Shown in pieces: positions 12,070 through 23,450 of a DNA stretch of 64,000 nt. Below the pieces are notes generated by a model. It searched no databases, was not told where the DNA came from, and saw nothing but the letters and a program-made list of their open reading frames with translations. The stretch spans positions 50,509,030 through 50,573,029 of the forward strand of contig CM057841.1 of the NCBI GenBank assembly GCA_030068075.1, in the 5' to 3' direction. A program made the translations under genes and the position numbers. Position 1 is the first letter of the stretch. Each line of letters opens with the position of its first letter. Origin of the DNA: Paguma larvata (taxonomy: Eukaryota > Chordata > Mammalia > Carnivora > Viverridae).

Positions 12070-12680
12070 GGGTGTAGATATAAACTCGTGTTTATATACA
12101 GATACAGAAATAAAAACAAGGCAGATGTATACATGAGTCAGTATACAAACATTTCCTGGCTCTGGGGGCCTAGGATCGGTGATGCCCCAAGTAGCAGCAG
12201 TGGACACACCTAGTACCCAAATCTTAATTTCTAAATACCATTCCAATAAAAGGAACCAGGGCTCCTTGGAGAAATGGCTGATTTTGAACTGGGGCAGGAC
12301 ATATCCACAGTGAGCCTGGAACATCTCACTGTCCTTAAACAAGAATAAAAAAATACAGAAAGGATGTTCACAAGGGACAGGAGTCGACGGAAAGAGCCCA
12401 CAGTGGCCACAGCTGGAAAAATGTTAGCAGTAAAATAAATATTGATGTTACTGGACTATAACCCAAATAATAAATATCCATGGGTCTGTACTGATAGTAA
12501 TAAATGACTGAATAAATAAATTGAGGGGAAAAGAACATTTTTCCTCACAGAAGAATTTCAGATAATAAACACAGAAGGAATTCAAACTGTATTCTTAAGG
12601 TTAATGAGGTTGAAACCAGCAGAAAATTTAAAGCTTATTTTTCAGAGGACTGTTTCCCCCTAATTCACTATTGTGTCTTT
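12070..12680 (+). mobile_element. Old L1 (L1ME-type) 3'UTR
   Basis: Runs of 'catttcctggctctggg', 'gatgccccaagtagcagc', 'ccattccaataaaaggaaccagggctcc', 'gctgattttgaactgggg' and 'gaataaataaattgagggg' follow the 3' untranslated part of an old L1 family in sense orientation. It is strongly diverged and its edges are unclear. Confidence 0.55.
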
Positions 12681-13364
12681 CCAGACCCCACTAACAAACC
12701 CACTAGCTGTCTCTGTGGAAACCTGGACCCAAAGGCCAATGAATAGGGGTCGGGCTTCGAACCAGCAAAGCCCTGCATTCTTTGCCCCAGACAAGGAGAC
12801 CAAGACCCCAACCAGTTTACAACAGCTCTCAGAGTATGAATTTTTGCCTCATTCTGATGTTAAGTTTCCACCCAAAGTGAACATGGGACTATGTATACTA
12901 CACACTTTCACTCAATGCACACACTCCATCTTTCGTCATGAATAGTCTTAAGTTCTCCTGCCCTTTCCATCAATAGGTAGGTCATCTCATCCCCTATGAT
13001 TCTAACCAACTTGTTCTCTACCACTTTGGGGAGGTGGATTTGAGGCGTGTCTTCCTGCCACCTTGTTTGGCTGTCTTTAGAATCAACTTTTGTTGTTGCA
13101 AACCTCCTGTCTGTTTTTGGCTCTGCTGCACATTGGGCAGATGGCCTTGGGTTTGGTTACAGAATGAAGGAAATGGAAAATCACCTTTAGGACACCACAG
13201 TAGTAACTGCCGCAGGCAAAAATCCAGTGAAGAAAGCTAAATTAGTGGGCAGAACTTGTGGGATACGCAAGACGGCAGGCACGGTCTCCAAGTACCTCCA
13301 ACAAAAATGTATTATTATTGGAGTGATTTTAACCTAAATCTACAACATTTTTGATACTCCTCCC

Positions 13365-13620
13365 CCAGGAAATCTACCTCGATTATGTTCCCTGTGACTG
13401 TGGGCTGGACTTGGTGGACTGCTCCTAACACACTGATTATGGGAAGGGAAAAAAATCCTAACTTTAGAGTGGAGAACACGGACAGGCACCACTTTAGCCA
13501 GGAGATCGAAGTAATTTTGTTTGTTTCTCTTACATGGATCTCAAAGACTCTGGCTTCAATTTTTACAGTGGCTTATCCTATAATGAAAACAAAGCAATGA
13601 AGAACATTCTGGCTATTCTA
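13365..13620 (+). mobile_element. Old L1 (L1ME-type) 3'-end fragment
   Basis: The segment with 'gactgctcctaacacactg', 'ctaactttagagtggagaac' and 'caccactttagccaggagatcg' matches old L1 3'-end text in sense orientation. It may be a further piece of the same insertion as the preceding L1 fragment, separated by about 700 bp of unassigned sequence. Confidence 0.45.
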
Positions 13621-13639
13621 CTTTCTGACCTACTTACTG

Positions 13640-14110
13640 TGATCCTTAATGCGTCAACTTGCCTAGGCTGAGAGGCCCAGATAGCTGGTAAAACACTGTG
13701 TTTCTCATTTGTGAGGGTGCTTCTGGAAGAGATTAGCATCCGATTCACTCGACTGAGAGAAGAGATGCGTGCTCACCCGTGTGGGTGGTCCTCAGAAAAT
13801 CCAGAGAGAGCAGCAACGGAACACACAGGCGAAGAAGGCCAAAGCCTCTCCCTTCCTAAGCTGGGACATCCGTGTGCTCCCGCCCTCACATCACAGCTCC
13901 TGTCCTCAGGCCTTTGAACATCAGCTACAGCAGCAGCTCTCCTGGCTCTCAGGCCTTCAGACTCTGACTGAACCACGCCACCAGCCTTCCTGCTCTCCAG
14001 TTTGCAGGGGACAGACTGTGGGACTTCTCCGACTCCTGTAATAAATCTCCTCTTATACATGTCTCTGGAGAATTGGTTCTGCCTCTCTTGGACAACCCGA
14101 ATCCACTGAT
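13640..14110 (+). mobile_element. LTR-like old repeat, probably MaLR/ERVL class
   Basis: Recognisable order: 'cgtcaacttgcctaggctga', 'cagatagctggtaaaacac', 'gtgagggtgcttctggaagagattagcat', 'gctgggacatcc', 'ctggctctcaggccttcagac', then CTGTAATAAATCTCC as the polyadenylation-signal region and 'ttggttctgcctctctt'. This is a common mammalian interspersed repeat; I am not sure of its registry name. Open frames of 68-116 codons over it are incidental. Confidence 0.5.
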
Positions 14111-14324
14111 CTGCACATTCCACCTTCCGTCCACACGGCCTTCATTTTCACACGTCCATACCAATTTACATCCTCGAGAAAGAGATCCACAGCCTGAGTC
14201 TGGAATCAGAGACATCTTGCGATTATTGTGGAAGCATATGTGTATAGCTATGTTTTCACGGGAGAGAATTTTCATTCCATCTAGATCCAGACATCAGATC
14301 CCACAACATGTTAAAGAAAAAAAA

Positions 14325-14358
14325 AAAAAAACGGCAGTCTTGAAGACTGCCATTTTTT
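14325..14358. repeat. Near-perfect palindrome between an A-run and a T-run
   Basis: GGCAGTCTT (14333-14341) and AAGACTGCC (14343-14351) are exact inverse complements with a one-base centre. One mismatch outwards (C14332 / A14352), the A-run at 14326-14331 pairs with the T-run at 14353-14358, giving about 16-bp arms. Seen directly in the sequence; function unknown. Confidence 0.95.
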
Positions 14359-14359
14359 G

Positions 14360-17290
14360 CTTTACTTATCTCTAGAGACCAACCTAGTGCTTTCAGAAAA
14401 AAAAATACTTGATGCTTATGTGAAATAAATTGATAAATAAAAGGTATAAAATACTTTAATTACTTGGACCTTTACTGGAAAAAAAAAAACATATCTGGAT
14501 TTGAGAATATGAGCTTCTAGTTAAGCCAAAATAAGAGCCACTGTCATTTACAGACAATGAATTTAGAGTTCAACGTAGAATCTTCTTATGCATTGTTTCA
14601 TCCTCATAAATAGAGTAGCCATGTGTCCCGGTTTATCCCCGCTGTCCCAGCATACTCTTTCATCCTGTCTGGTTTGGCATTCGTCCTGGACTTTTCATAT
14701 TTTAATAAGGTATTATTGTAGTACTTACACTCCCATAAGCTAAGCTGGATTTGACAGAGTTGCACTGTGTCCTTTCAGCTTCTGCCAGAGCTTGCGAATG
14801 AAACGTCTGAGTCATAGGTGCAGGGGCACAGAGAGCTTATGGAAACGTGTGGTTAAATCGGCACGAAAACTGGCTATACCCTCTCTCTTTTCCAAGCACT
14901 TTACCGACACAAGGTAATTAACACCTCCTTGTCAAGGACAGCATGCAGGGCGCTTGCTGATAAAATTAAGTGCTCCATGACAGGAGCAGCTAGGGACAGT
15001 GACCCCATCAGGTGTTGGGCAGCAATGGGAGGAAAGGAGAATGCGAGGCTCCTGCTGGTCACTTTTAGCGCACCAGAGCGCTGCGTGGTGGTTTGCTCTG
15101 CAGCTTGTGGGGAGCGCAAAGCTGTTCTGCAGACAGGGGGCGGTGAGGAGTGTGGGATATTATGGGCTAGATGATTTAGGACAAGCTAGGTCCGTGAAAC
15201 AAGGGTGCAAAGACATAAGAGTCTGAAATGCTTGCTATGGAGGTTTTTTCACGTATTGTGTGTGCAACTCTATTTCATTTCATTTATGCATTTTAATGTT
15301 TTGTTTTGTTTGGTTTTGAAACAAGACTTGAAAGAGCTCAAAAAGGCATATTAAAGTTTAAAAAAAACATTAAATTTGAGGTTGAATGTATACAGTGTTT
15401 CTATCTCACCAGCCACAGGAACACCAGAAGACATCACCCCCTATTTGCTAAAGCAGCAGGGGCATCTATTTCAAAGGGGGTTGCTGTGTTAAGTTAAACC
15501 CAAAGTCTAAATCCTCATCCATCTGCAGAAAGCGCTCGACTCTCCATTTAGGTCAAGTGGTTGTCCTCCTAAATTAATTTTGCTTATTAGTTTGATCCCA
15601 AATATCTTCGGTACACATGAAGAGTAAAACAGTGGCTGTTAACACGTTAGCTCCATTTGTAAAATAACAACAAAAACAACTCCTCAAAAATGAAATGATG
15701 CCATTTTGTATTAAGACTATCACATACTTTAAATACAAAACTATCTGTTAATATACTTCGATAAGTGTTCTGTTTTTCCATCCAGTTACTGGAATGAAAT
15801 TTAGGCTCTGAGAAGTTTAGTTGGTAAAAGGTAAAACATCTGTTGTCATTGTACATGCTGTTATAAATTCAAGAAAGTCCTATTTATTTTGGGGAAAATA
15901 TTATTTGATTTTGTAGCGATAACACTAATAGAAATTTTGGTGGAACACAGCGTCGGGGTAAAAGCCATGTTCTTAATAAATGAAGAAACCTACAGATTAA
16001 AAATGTACTTAAACGTGGCATTTATCACACAGCATAGCGATCATTTCATCACTGCACTTAAATTTGGCAGGGAGAGCATATCAAATGAGCAACCAAATAC
16101 ACTGCAGCTCTGGAAGCTTAGGCGATGTTTAGGAACTTGCAATTATTGTTATGAAGTTTGCAAAGAGAATGATAATATTTACTCTTATAAAATAATGAGA
16201 AATACCCAAACTTAGAGATGAGAGAACCTGGCATAAAAAATTAAGTTTTGTACTTGTGTAACAATATTTTAGAGTATCCCAAGTTCCATTTATGACTGGA
16301 AAAACAGATCTTGGAACCACACTGAGAAAACCTACAATTTGGTAAAATATCAAAGTTTGATGAAACATTCAAAATAATCATTAACAGAAACAATGTATGT
16401 AAGTGAAATAAACTTTTGCTTATATACATATTTGACAAAGAAAAGTACTTTATATGCAGATAAAAAGCCAGTCCTTATGAAAATATTCGGGCTAGAGTAT
16501 TTATATGTCTCAGTGTGAAACAAAGAGACTTGAGGGCCTTCTCCATGTAGCAAGATTTGCCTTGACTTACCTGATGACCATGTACTTATCAGTTTTTCTC
16601 AGATTTAAGAATATTATGGTTTATGGAAAACAGTCCCTTGAACATGCAAATACTTTCATATTTATTAACCATCATATGCAATTCTGAAGAACAAAGCACG
16701 TTTATTTTTAAAAATCAATCTTTTAGAATTTTTAGAAACGAGAAATCAGAAAATACCAGCTACACATTACTAAAGACAGAACTGAGAAGCAGACTAAAAT
16801 ACATAATGACGAACCAAGAAACACTCTTACATACCCTTATTAGATAGCGAGGTTTTTGTTTAATGTATATAAATATATTATTATTGGCTTCGTAGACATT
16901 GTTTTATTTAAAGAAATAGTTTTGGAATAAAACCATACTATAGATCCACCAATACATAATGACCCAGGTATATATAACTATTAAATTATATTAAATTTAG
17001 ATATGAATAAGACCCAAACAGTACAAAATTTAGATAGGTAAAACTATCAACAAGATAAATTAAGAAAAAAAATTAGATAAATTTAAGTGTTTTAATTTTT
17101 TTTCACTCTCAAAAGTTCTATCCAAAATGTTTGGATGATCACTTGAAAGAAGGAATTGTAAGTCTACAGGATACAAATAAGACAGACTATGTTTGTGTGG
17201 CTAATTTACTATTAAAAAATAAACAGAAGGCCCAAACTTATGTCACATGAGAGCTAAAATGTCACACAAGACTTAGTTTTTTCTTCTGTA
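14360..17290. other. Unassigned sequence
   Basis: No gene recognised over nearly 3 kb. 14612-14720 ('catgtgtcccggtttatcccc', 'gtcctggact') resembles a small DNA-transposon-like repeat seen again near 40215-40325, but I cannot name it. 14930-15175 is locally GC-richer with several CpG, yet shows no splice sites or domain. 15.6-17.2 kb is AT-rich without recognised structure. Confidence 0.45.
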
Positions 17291-17294
17291 ACTG

Positions 17295-17400
17295 TATTTC
17301 AGAGCATACCAAGTCACACAGCTCAAAGTCACAGAGCTAGGACACTGGAAGGTCAGGGACTTGAGCCAAGTCTACAGAGTAGCATTCAGTGAGAATTTAC
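17295..17400 (-). repeat. MIR-like SINE fragment
   Basis: Contains the antisense MIR signature 'caaagtcacagagctagga' followed by 'gggacttgagccaagtct'. It is short and diverged. Confidence 0.5.
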
Positions 17401-17929
17401 GATCTAAAGAACAGCATACCATGTGCAAGAAACACTGATAATATTTTCTCAATATGTTTCATCAATTCAGAACACAGAAAGAAGGAAAAAAAAACAAATA
17501 ACACAGAAGTCTTTAAGGGTCCGAAATATCAAATTTTAAATAAAAGAACCCAAAACAATGACATACAAAATAACACACTGCTGATTAGAAAAGCCGAGAG
17601 GAAGATAACTGTTTGAAGAATTCTGAACCATTCCTTCTTCCACAGGAAGAGGCAGAAGTCCATCCCAGACACCTGGGCCAAGCGCCGCGACCGGGTAGGT
17701 AAGTGTGTGGAAGGGAGAAAGCCAGCCCCGCACAGCATCTATAGAAATGTGAGCTTTCCTAATGACCAGAAGACCAGGAGTTACAATCACCAAGCAGAAT
17801 GCTCGATTTTAAAGGCTGTATTAGAAAAGCTAGATAAAATTCAAGTATTAGAGCTTCTTAAATAGGAAAAAAAAGGGGGGGATGTAATAAACTTAGCCTA
17901 TAGTTAAGAGCATCAACGTGACAGTGCGT

Positions 17930-18022
17930 TATTCATTCACACATCACAGAAACATTCACTGGATGTGAGCAATGTACCAGAAACAGCTCTAAGCAGTGAG
18001 GAGAGAACAATAAACAAAACAG
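17930..18022 (+). repeat. L2 LINE 3'-end fragment
   Basis: Order 'attcattcacacatcacag', 'acattcactggatgtgagcaatgtaccag', 'gctctaagcagtgaggag' and 'caataaacaaaacaggc' fits the L2 3' end ('ttcattcaacaaatatttattgagc...gtgccaggcactgt...gtgaacaaaacaga'). Confidence 0.55.
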
Positions 18023-18039
18023 GCTCAAACCGAGGTATT

Positions 18040-18265
18040 GGTGGGCATGATGGTCTTTGTGATGGGTCCACCTGGCTTGGTTGCAGTCTCCAGTTATTTA
18101 ATCAAATATGAATCTAGGTGAAGGTATTTTTGTTGATGTAACTAAAGCCCATAATCTGTTGATTTTAAGTTAAGGAGATTATTCTAGATATCTGAGTGGG
18201 CCACATTTAATCAGGTGAAGGGCCTCAAGAGTAAAATCTGAGGCTTTCCTGAAGAAGAAAAAAGC
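18040..18265 (+). mobile_element. LTR-like old repeat, 5' part
   Basis: Words such as 'ggtccacctggcttggttgcag', 'gtgaaggtatttttgttgatgtaac', 'ttgattttaagttaaggagatt', 'gagtgggccacatttaatcagg' and 'gaagggcctcaagag' match the class of old repeat also present at 13.64-14.11 kb, although a different subfamily is likely. Confidence 0.45.
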
Positions 18266-18419
18266 AGTCCCAAAAGGTAGAATATTTCTAAGATTCGGTC
18301 CATTCACACAAAGGAAACTTATCAGGCCGTGAGAAAATGCTTGACAGAAAAATTAAACAATAAGATAAAATGGCTGTAATATTTTACTATTCATTCCAAT
18401 TCAGAACACTTGGAACAAT

Positions 18420-18610
18420 AATCCAGAGCTCAAACTTCTGTATAAATAGAGCTGGATTTAAATCCTGGGTCAATCACATGGCACCAGTACATCTTTGGTC
18501 CATTTATTTCAACTTCCTGAGCCTCCAATCCGACTTCTCCAGGTTAGCATTGTGAGTAAAAGGGTGAAAAGTGCTCAACAGTCACCAACAATGGGGAATA
18601 AATCTAGTTA
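18420..18610 (+). repeat. MIR SINE
   Basis: Sense MIR order: 'gagctggatttaaatcctggg' (B-box-like region), 'caatcacatggcaccag', then 'atttatttcaacttcctgagcctccaat', corresponding to 'ttaacctctctgagcctcagtt' of the consensus. Diverged. Confidence 0.65.
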
Positions 18611-18819
18611 TCTTCTGTAAATGTACGTTTGATGTGTTGTCATAGACGTATATGAAAAATACACCCTATATATAATATACAATGATACAACATGCATATA
18701 TACACAGAGAGCAAGGAGTCTATGTATTATTTAACTAAAAACACACAAAAGTATTTTCACTTTACAGTGAAACCAAATGTAAATCTCTGTTTGGGTCCGT
18801 GAGTTCATTTTATTCTGTC

Positions 18820-18890
18820 CCAAAGTATTTATTAAGGTGTCTTTACGGTCCAGGCACAAAATGCTAAGTACAGGGGAGAGAGCAGTAAAT
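18820..18890 (+). repeat. L2-like fragment
   Basis: Short stretch 'gtatttattaaggtgtctttacggtccaggcac' with 'gctaagtacaggggagagagcagtaaat' fits the L2 3'-end pattern. Weak because of its length. Confidence 0.4.
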
Positions 18891-19435
18891 ATAACAGTTT
18901 TTCTTGTCTCATTTATTTTCCAAGCTCCTGGTTATGAGTTTGAGTTACTTTTCAAATATACGTAAAATTATTTTTAAGACTAAATAACTTCGCAGTTATT
19001 ACAAAAGAATATTAAATTTGTTTTAATGGTAGGTGTACAGAAAGAAACACGTAAATATAACTACCAGGCCCTTTGCTCCACCCAGGATGGGACTAAGTCA
19101 CGTTGAGCCTGCTCTCCAAACAACTGGTGTGACTTTCTCTGCTCGAAGTAGTTGAGCCTCAAGCTTCTCTTCTCCATCTCTTAGGGGAGTCCTGCTATTT
19201 GATTGCAGTGAGGTCTCGTGATTGCATCTCCTTTTATAATAGCCTCCGGAGTTTCGTGGACAGATTTCCTCTGGCCACGAGGCTTCCTGGAAATGTTTTC
19301 CAGCAGGATTTGCCTTTGCGAAGCTTATCTCATCTGTGCTGAAGAGGGAATGTGTGTGTTTGGCTCAATTACCCATTCGACTACCTTCTGTTTCCTAGCT
19401 GAAAGAGGAATTACAAGATATATGATCTGCCTGGC
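18891..19435. other. Unassigned sequence
   Basis: No feature recognised. A 74-codon open frame at 19218-19442 (+) is cysteine-rich by translation but has no recognisable domain and no splice context that I can support. Confidence 0.45.
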
Positions 19436-19439
19436 TCTC

Positions 19440-19540
19440 TGATCACAGGCACCCTCTGTGTCTTCGATTTCCGTCTCTGTAAAAGGAGCACAATAATGAC
19501 CACCCTGTTCAACCCTCCTCCCACAATAAAATGCATTAAC
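19440..19540 (+). repeat. MIR-like SINE fragment, 3' half
   Basis: 'gtgtcttcgatttccgtctctgtaaaagg' and 'acaataatgaccacc' match the MIR part 'gcctcagtttcctcatctgtaaaatgggg ataataatagtacctacc'. Confidence 0.5.
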
Positions 19541-20239
19541 AGTTAATAAGTGGGCTTAGAAATGCAAACATACCGTTCTAATATAAAAGAGTGTTATAAA
19601 TTGTGTTAGGTGACTATGAGCACATCTCCTTAAAGGCATTTTCCTTTGGGGCCATTGTTTCCATATGTTACAAAAAGAAGATGATACCAGGACTAGTTTC
19701 ACATAGCCACTACAAATGTTACATATTTGTATACATAGCATCTAAAACTGTTGTTTTAAGCTACAAGAAAATTATCCTCCAAAAAAATGTCAGGTTAGCA
19801 CTTATCAATAGTAATTTGAAATACGCAGGATGTCGGGCTGAACTATGTACTTCCATCCTTACAGATAAAATATACTACCTGAGTTCAAAAGCATTTATTC
19901 AAATGCCTCTCCTGAGAGGTTAACAGGGCTGCTGCTGCTAGAACATTCGGTGCACTAGATGCAGACCCAAGGAGTTTGTGGCTCCGTTGGAAGATTAAGC
20001 ACTCTCCGCTCCCCATGTTACTGCCAGCTCCTAGCGCCCTCATCAATCTCTCCAGCAGGCTGTGGGGGTACTGCCTTCTTACTGCAGTTTTATAAACACG
20101 AGTTAGTGAGCTATTGTTGCCGCATACACTCATGTCTGACTACAGAAAAATAAATACTTTACCTCAAACTTCGGAGAATGGAAAATTGGCTAAATGCCAA
20201 GAAATAAAGAAATTAGGTCACTGGACACCCACAGAAGTG

Positions 20240-20240
<1 letters not shown>
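19541..20240. other. Unassigned sequence
   Basis: No gene or named repeat recognised. A 106-codon open frame (19603-19923, +) and an 82-codon frame on - have no recognisable motif. Confidence 0.45.

Positions 20241-20242
<2 letters not shown>

Positions 20243-20288
<46 letters not shown>
20243..20288. repeat. (AC)n microsatellite
   Basis: About 22 uninterrupted AC units. Long enough to be polymorphic. It produces artificial Thr-His repeats in two overlapping open frames. Confidence 0.98.
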
Positions 20289-20748
20289 CCAAGCGCCAGT
20301 TTACTTGCCCCAGCTCCAGACACTGACTCTCCCTGGTGACATCACATGGACATTGAAGGAATGCAGCAGAGACAAGCACAAAGATAATTCATCAATCTGC
20401 ATTATTTATTGTTTAAGGCTAGTTGTTGATTCCATTTATGCTTTATTTCTCTTGCTTTCTCTTTGTGTATACAGTTCATGCCAGAATTAATCATTCCTTT
20501 CCCCCACAGTCTCGCAGCGGGTTGTTTGTTCCTCACTCGGTCTTGTGCTGTCACCAGTTTATGTCAGCTATTCTCCATCTGTTCCCCTCCCCAGCTGCAC
20601 CCCACACCTCCTCCACAATATCCCAACAAAAGACACACCCCAAGGGAAGATCCCCATAATGCACTGTACCTACTTCAAAAGCACACTGTTACCTACAAAA
20701 CCTTCAGTCCACCCTGACTTTTTTTTCTCCAAAAATAAGTGTTAAGAA
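20289..20748. other. Unassigned sequence between microsatellite and L1
   Basis: Pyrimidine-rich 20500-20660 gives three overlapping open frames (66-84 codons), none with a domain. I see no gene. Confidence 0.45.
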
Positions 20749-21355
20749 ACAAGTGTTGGTGAAGATGTAGAGAAAAAGGAACCCTAATGCGCTGTTGGTG
20801 GGAACGCAAATTAGTACAACAACTGTGGAACACAGTGAGGTTCCTCAAAAAATTAAAAATAGAACTACCTTATGACCCAGGAATTGCACTACTGGGTATC
20901 CACCCCCTCCAAAAAAAATACAGAAACACTAATTCAAAGGGATATGTGTACCCCCATGTTTACTGCAGCATGATTTACAACAGCCAAGATATAGAAGCAG
21001 TGGAGTGTTCATCCAGAGATGAATGGATAAAGAGGATGCTGGTGTGTATATACGATGGAATATGCAGCCATCATAATGCAACCTTGCCATTTGCAATGAC
21101 GCTGATGTAATCACAGAGTATTACGCAAGGGAAATAGAGAAAAGGCAAATACAGGATTTCACTCATATGTGGAACTTAAGAAACAAAACAAATGAGCAAA
21201 CGGAAAAAGAGAGAGAGACAGGCAAACCGGAAATAAGACTCTCAACTACAGAGAACAAATTGATGAGGACCAGAGGGAAGGGAGGGGTGGGGGAAAAGGG
21301 AACAGGGATAAAATAGTGCACTTACGATAATGAAAAAATAAAATGATTTTAAAAA
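20749..21355 (+). mobile_element. L1 retrotransposon, 5'-truncated (carnivore type)
   Basis: Covers the end of ORF2 and the 3'UTR: 'aagtgttggtgaagatgtagag', 'gttcctcaaaaaattaaaaatagaactacc', 'tatgacccaggaattgcac', 'catgtttactgcagcatg', 'gatgaatggataaagagg', then 'atttcactcatatgtgg', and an AATAAAATGA..AAAAA end. A 107-codon open stretch (20787-21110) is the residual C-terminal ORF2 reading frame. GTTAAGAA occurs at 20741-20748 and 21356-21363 and may be a short target-site duplication. Confidence 0.9.
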
Positions 21356-21363
21356 GTTAAGAA

Positions 21364-22130
21364 TTCAAAAGAAGAGAGTTTCAAAACTAAAAAATAATAA
21401 TAATAAAAATAGCATAAAACCATAAAAAAATCAATGGCGGGAAGCTTCTCTAGATCTGTTTCAAAGGAAGGACCCTAATTTGTACTTGCTTTTAACACAA
21501 GAACAACAAAAATTTAATTTAACTGCTCCTGGTCACTGAAGAGTCCAGGGGTGGGCCCGGCTCTGGCACAGTGCGAACAGTACCATCAGGACGGGTCTAT
21601 GATCTCCTGTGGCGGCTTCCTTTGCTGGCATGGTCTCCTCAGGCGGCACTCCTAGAAGATCCTGCCAGACACATACCCAGTTAGCAACTCCGGAACTGGA
21701 ACCCAGGGGCCTGAGTAAAATCCGGGATTAGCTCTGTTGGCTGAGATTGGGTCATATGTCCCTCCTGAGCCTATCATCACAGCCAGGCCATCCTGGTGCT
21801 TGAGGGCCAGGCCTCACTCACATGACTGACTCCCCTGGAGACAGGAGGCAGGGCATCTCCACCCAAGCCGCTTTTATTGAGGGGCCTGGGCACTGCTCAA
21901 AATAAATCTAGGGACAATTATCAGAAGAAAGGATGGGTCTTGGGCTTGACAACCAAATCGGCAGTCCTACTTAGGACTGCAGCGGGAAGGTAACAGCTGC
22001 GAGGTTTGATCACAGGGCCACCCCTGGAGCACATGAATAAGGCCCACTGAGGCACACTTCCCCAAAGCAGTGGGTACTGGGCAGACACTTGCAGGCACAG
22101 GTAGTCCTGGTGGGAGGCAGATCCAAGAAT
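21364..22130. other. A-rich tail then unassigned GC-richer stretch
   Basis: 21370-21440 is A-rich with an AATAATAATAATAAAA run. 21440-22110 is richer in G and C and has the texture of an old LTR or LTR-internal piece ('gagattgggtcatatgtccctcc', 'gccaggcc', 'gggcctgggcac', 'atcggcagtcctac'). I cannot name a family or see a coding region. Confidence 0.35.
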
Positions 22131-22134
22131 AAAT

Positions 22135-22405
22135 AAATAAAATAGCAGAGTGGATAAGCCGATGGGCTCTGAGTGGATAAGTGGACAGGCTCTGAAGTCA
22201 GAAACCTAGATCTGAATCCACCTGGATTTATTGTTTACTATTTTACTTCTGACTCTTAGTTTCTTTTGAAAAGTGGGTTTATATAAAAATAGAGCCTACC
22301 TCTTAAAATTCTCATGAGAATTAAATGGAATAACCTACATAAAGGATTTAGCTATGTTCCTAGAACATCGTAAGTGTTCACTGAATGTCTGCTATTATTA
22401 TAGTG
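22135..22405 (+). repeat. MIR SINE, near full length
   Basis: Sense MIR from a tRNA-like head ('ggctctgaagtcagaaacctagatctgaatcc') through 'tgactcttagtttcttttgaaaagtgg', 'atagagcctacctcttaaaattctcatgagaattaaatgg' to the 3' end 'gttcctagaacatcgtaagtgttcactgaatg' and 'tattatta'. The head contains a 23-bp duplication (22148-22170 and 22171-22193). Confidence 0.85.
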
Positions 22406-23063
22406 GTCTGGGGGCTTTGTTTCATGCACAAAACATTCACCAAGACAGAACGTAACCTGGGTCATAAAAGACACTGTGACAAACCCAAAATAACTGAAAT
22501 CAAAGTATTTTCTCTGACCATAAATGAATTAATCTAGGAATTCAGAGAACTATAAATAAAAGAATACACAAATATTTGGAAATTAAAGAACATATAAACA
22601 ATTAATCCATATGTGAAGGGGTAAATCTCCAGAAATCTTAGAAAATATTTCAAACTAAATGAAAATGAAAATACAGGATACCTGAGTTTGTGAGATGCAG
22701 CTAAAGCAGTCCTGGGAGGGAAATTTTATGCAATGAATGTCTACATTAGAAAAAAAGTACCAAATCAATAATCCAAGAAACTGGAAAAGGAGAACAGAAC
22801 TGAAGCAAATAGAAAAACATAGAAATTTTAAAGATGAGAGCAGAAACAAATAAAATTAAGAATGATAAATAAAATGAAAAGCTGGTTATTTAAATAGATA
22901 AATAAAATTGATAAAGCTCTTGCAATAAGACTGACATAGGGAGAGAGAGAGGGGGAAGATATAAATTATCAATATCAGGAATATAAATTATCAACAATTT
23001 TTGAGATATTAAAATAATCAATTAAAAATGAAAATTATCAATTTCAGTTAATGACAAGGTCTT

Positions 23064-23268
23064 TTTTGCTTTTGTTTAGTTTTTTAATGTTTAGAAAGAG
23101 GGAGATAAAGAGCAAGCAGGAGAGGCGCAGAGAGAGAGAATCCCCAGCAGGCTCCATACTGTCAGCACAGAGCCCAACTCAGGGCTCAATCCCACAAACT
23201 GTGAGATCATGACCTGAGTCGAGATCAGAGGTTGGACACTTAACCAACTGAGCCACTCAGACACCCCA
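23064..23268 (-). mobile_element. CAN-SINE, antisense, inserted in the L1M fragment
   Basis: Antisense order: T-rich tail, GA-rich run, 'aatccccagcaggctcc', 'ctgtcagcacagagcccaac', complement of the B box, 'gagatcatgacctgagtcg', 'cttaaccaactgagccactcagacacccc'. Full length, moderately diverged. Confidence 0.93.
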
Positions 23269-23308
23269 ATAAAGTTTTTTTAAATTGAATTCACATTTAA
23301 ACAAAGAA

Positions 23309-23450
23309 AACTCTGGATGTCTGACTGGCTCAGTCAGCGGAGCATGCAACTCTCAATCTCAGGGTCATAAGTTCAAGCCCCACATGAGTGTGGTGACTTT
23401 TTAAAAAATAAATGAATAAAAACTTAAAAATAAATGAATAAATCACCAAA
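23309..23450 (+). mobile_element. CAN-SINE, older short subfamily
   Basis: Head 'tctggatgtctgactggctcagtcagcggagcatgc', then 'aactctcaatctcagggtcataagttcaagcccc' and 'gagtgtggtgacttttt', followed directly by an A/T tail (AAATGAATAAAAA). It lacks the long CT-rich middle of the young felid subfamily, as expected for an older carnivore-wide subfamily. Confidence 0.85.

Noticed and set aside
14325..14358. Bacterial-type intrinsic terminator
   Set aside because: Hairpin plus T-run has that shape, but the window is clearly mammalian nuclear DNA and there is no upstream gene. Kept only as a palindrome.
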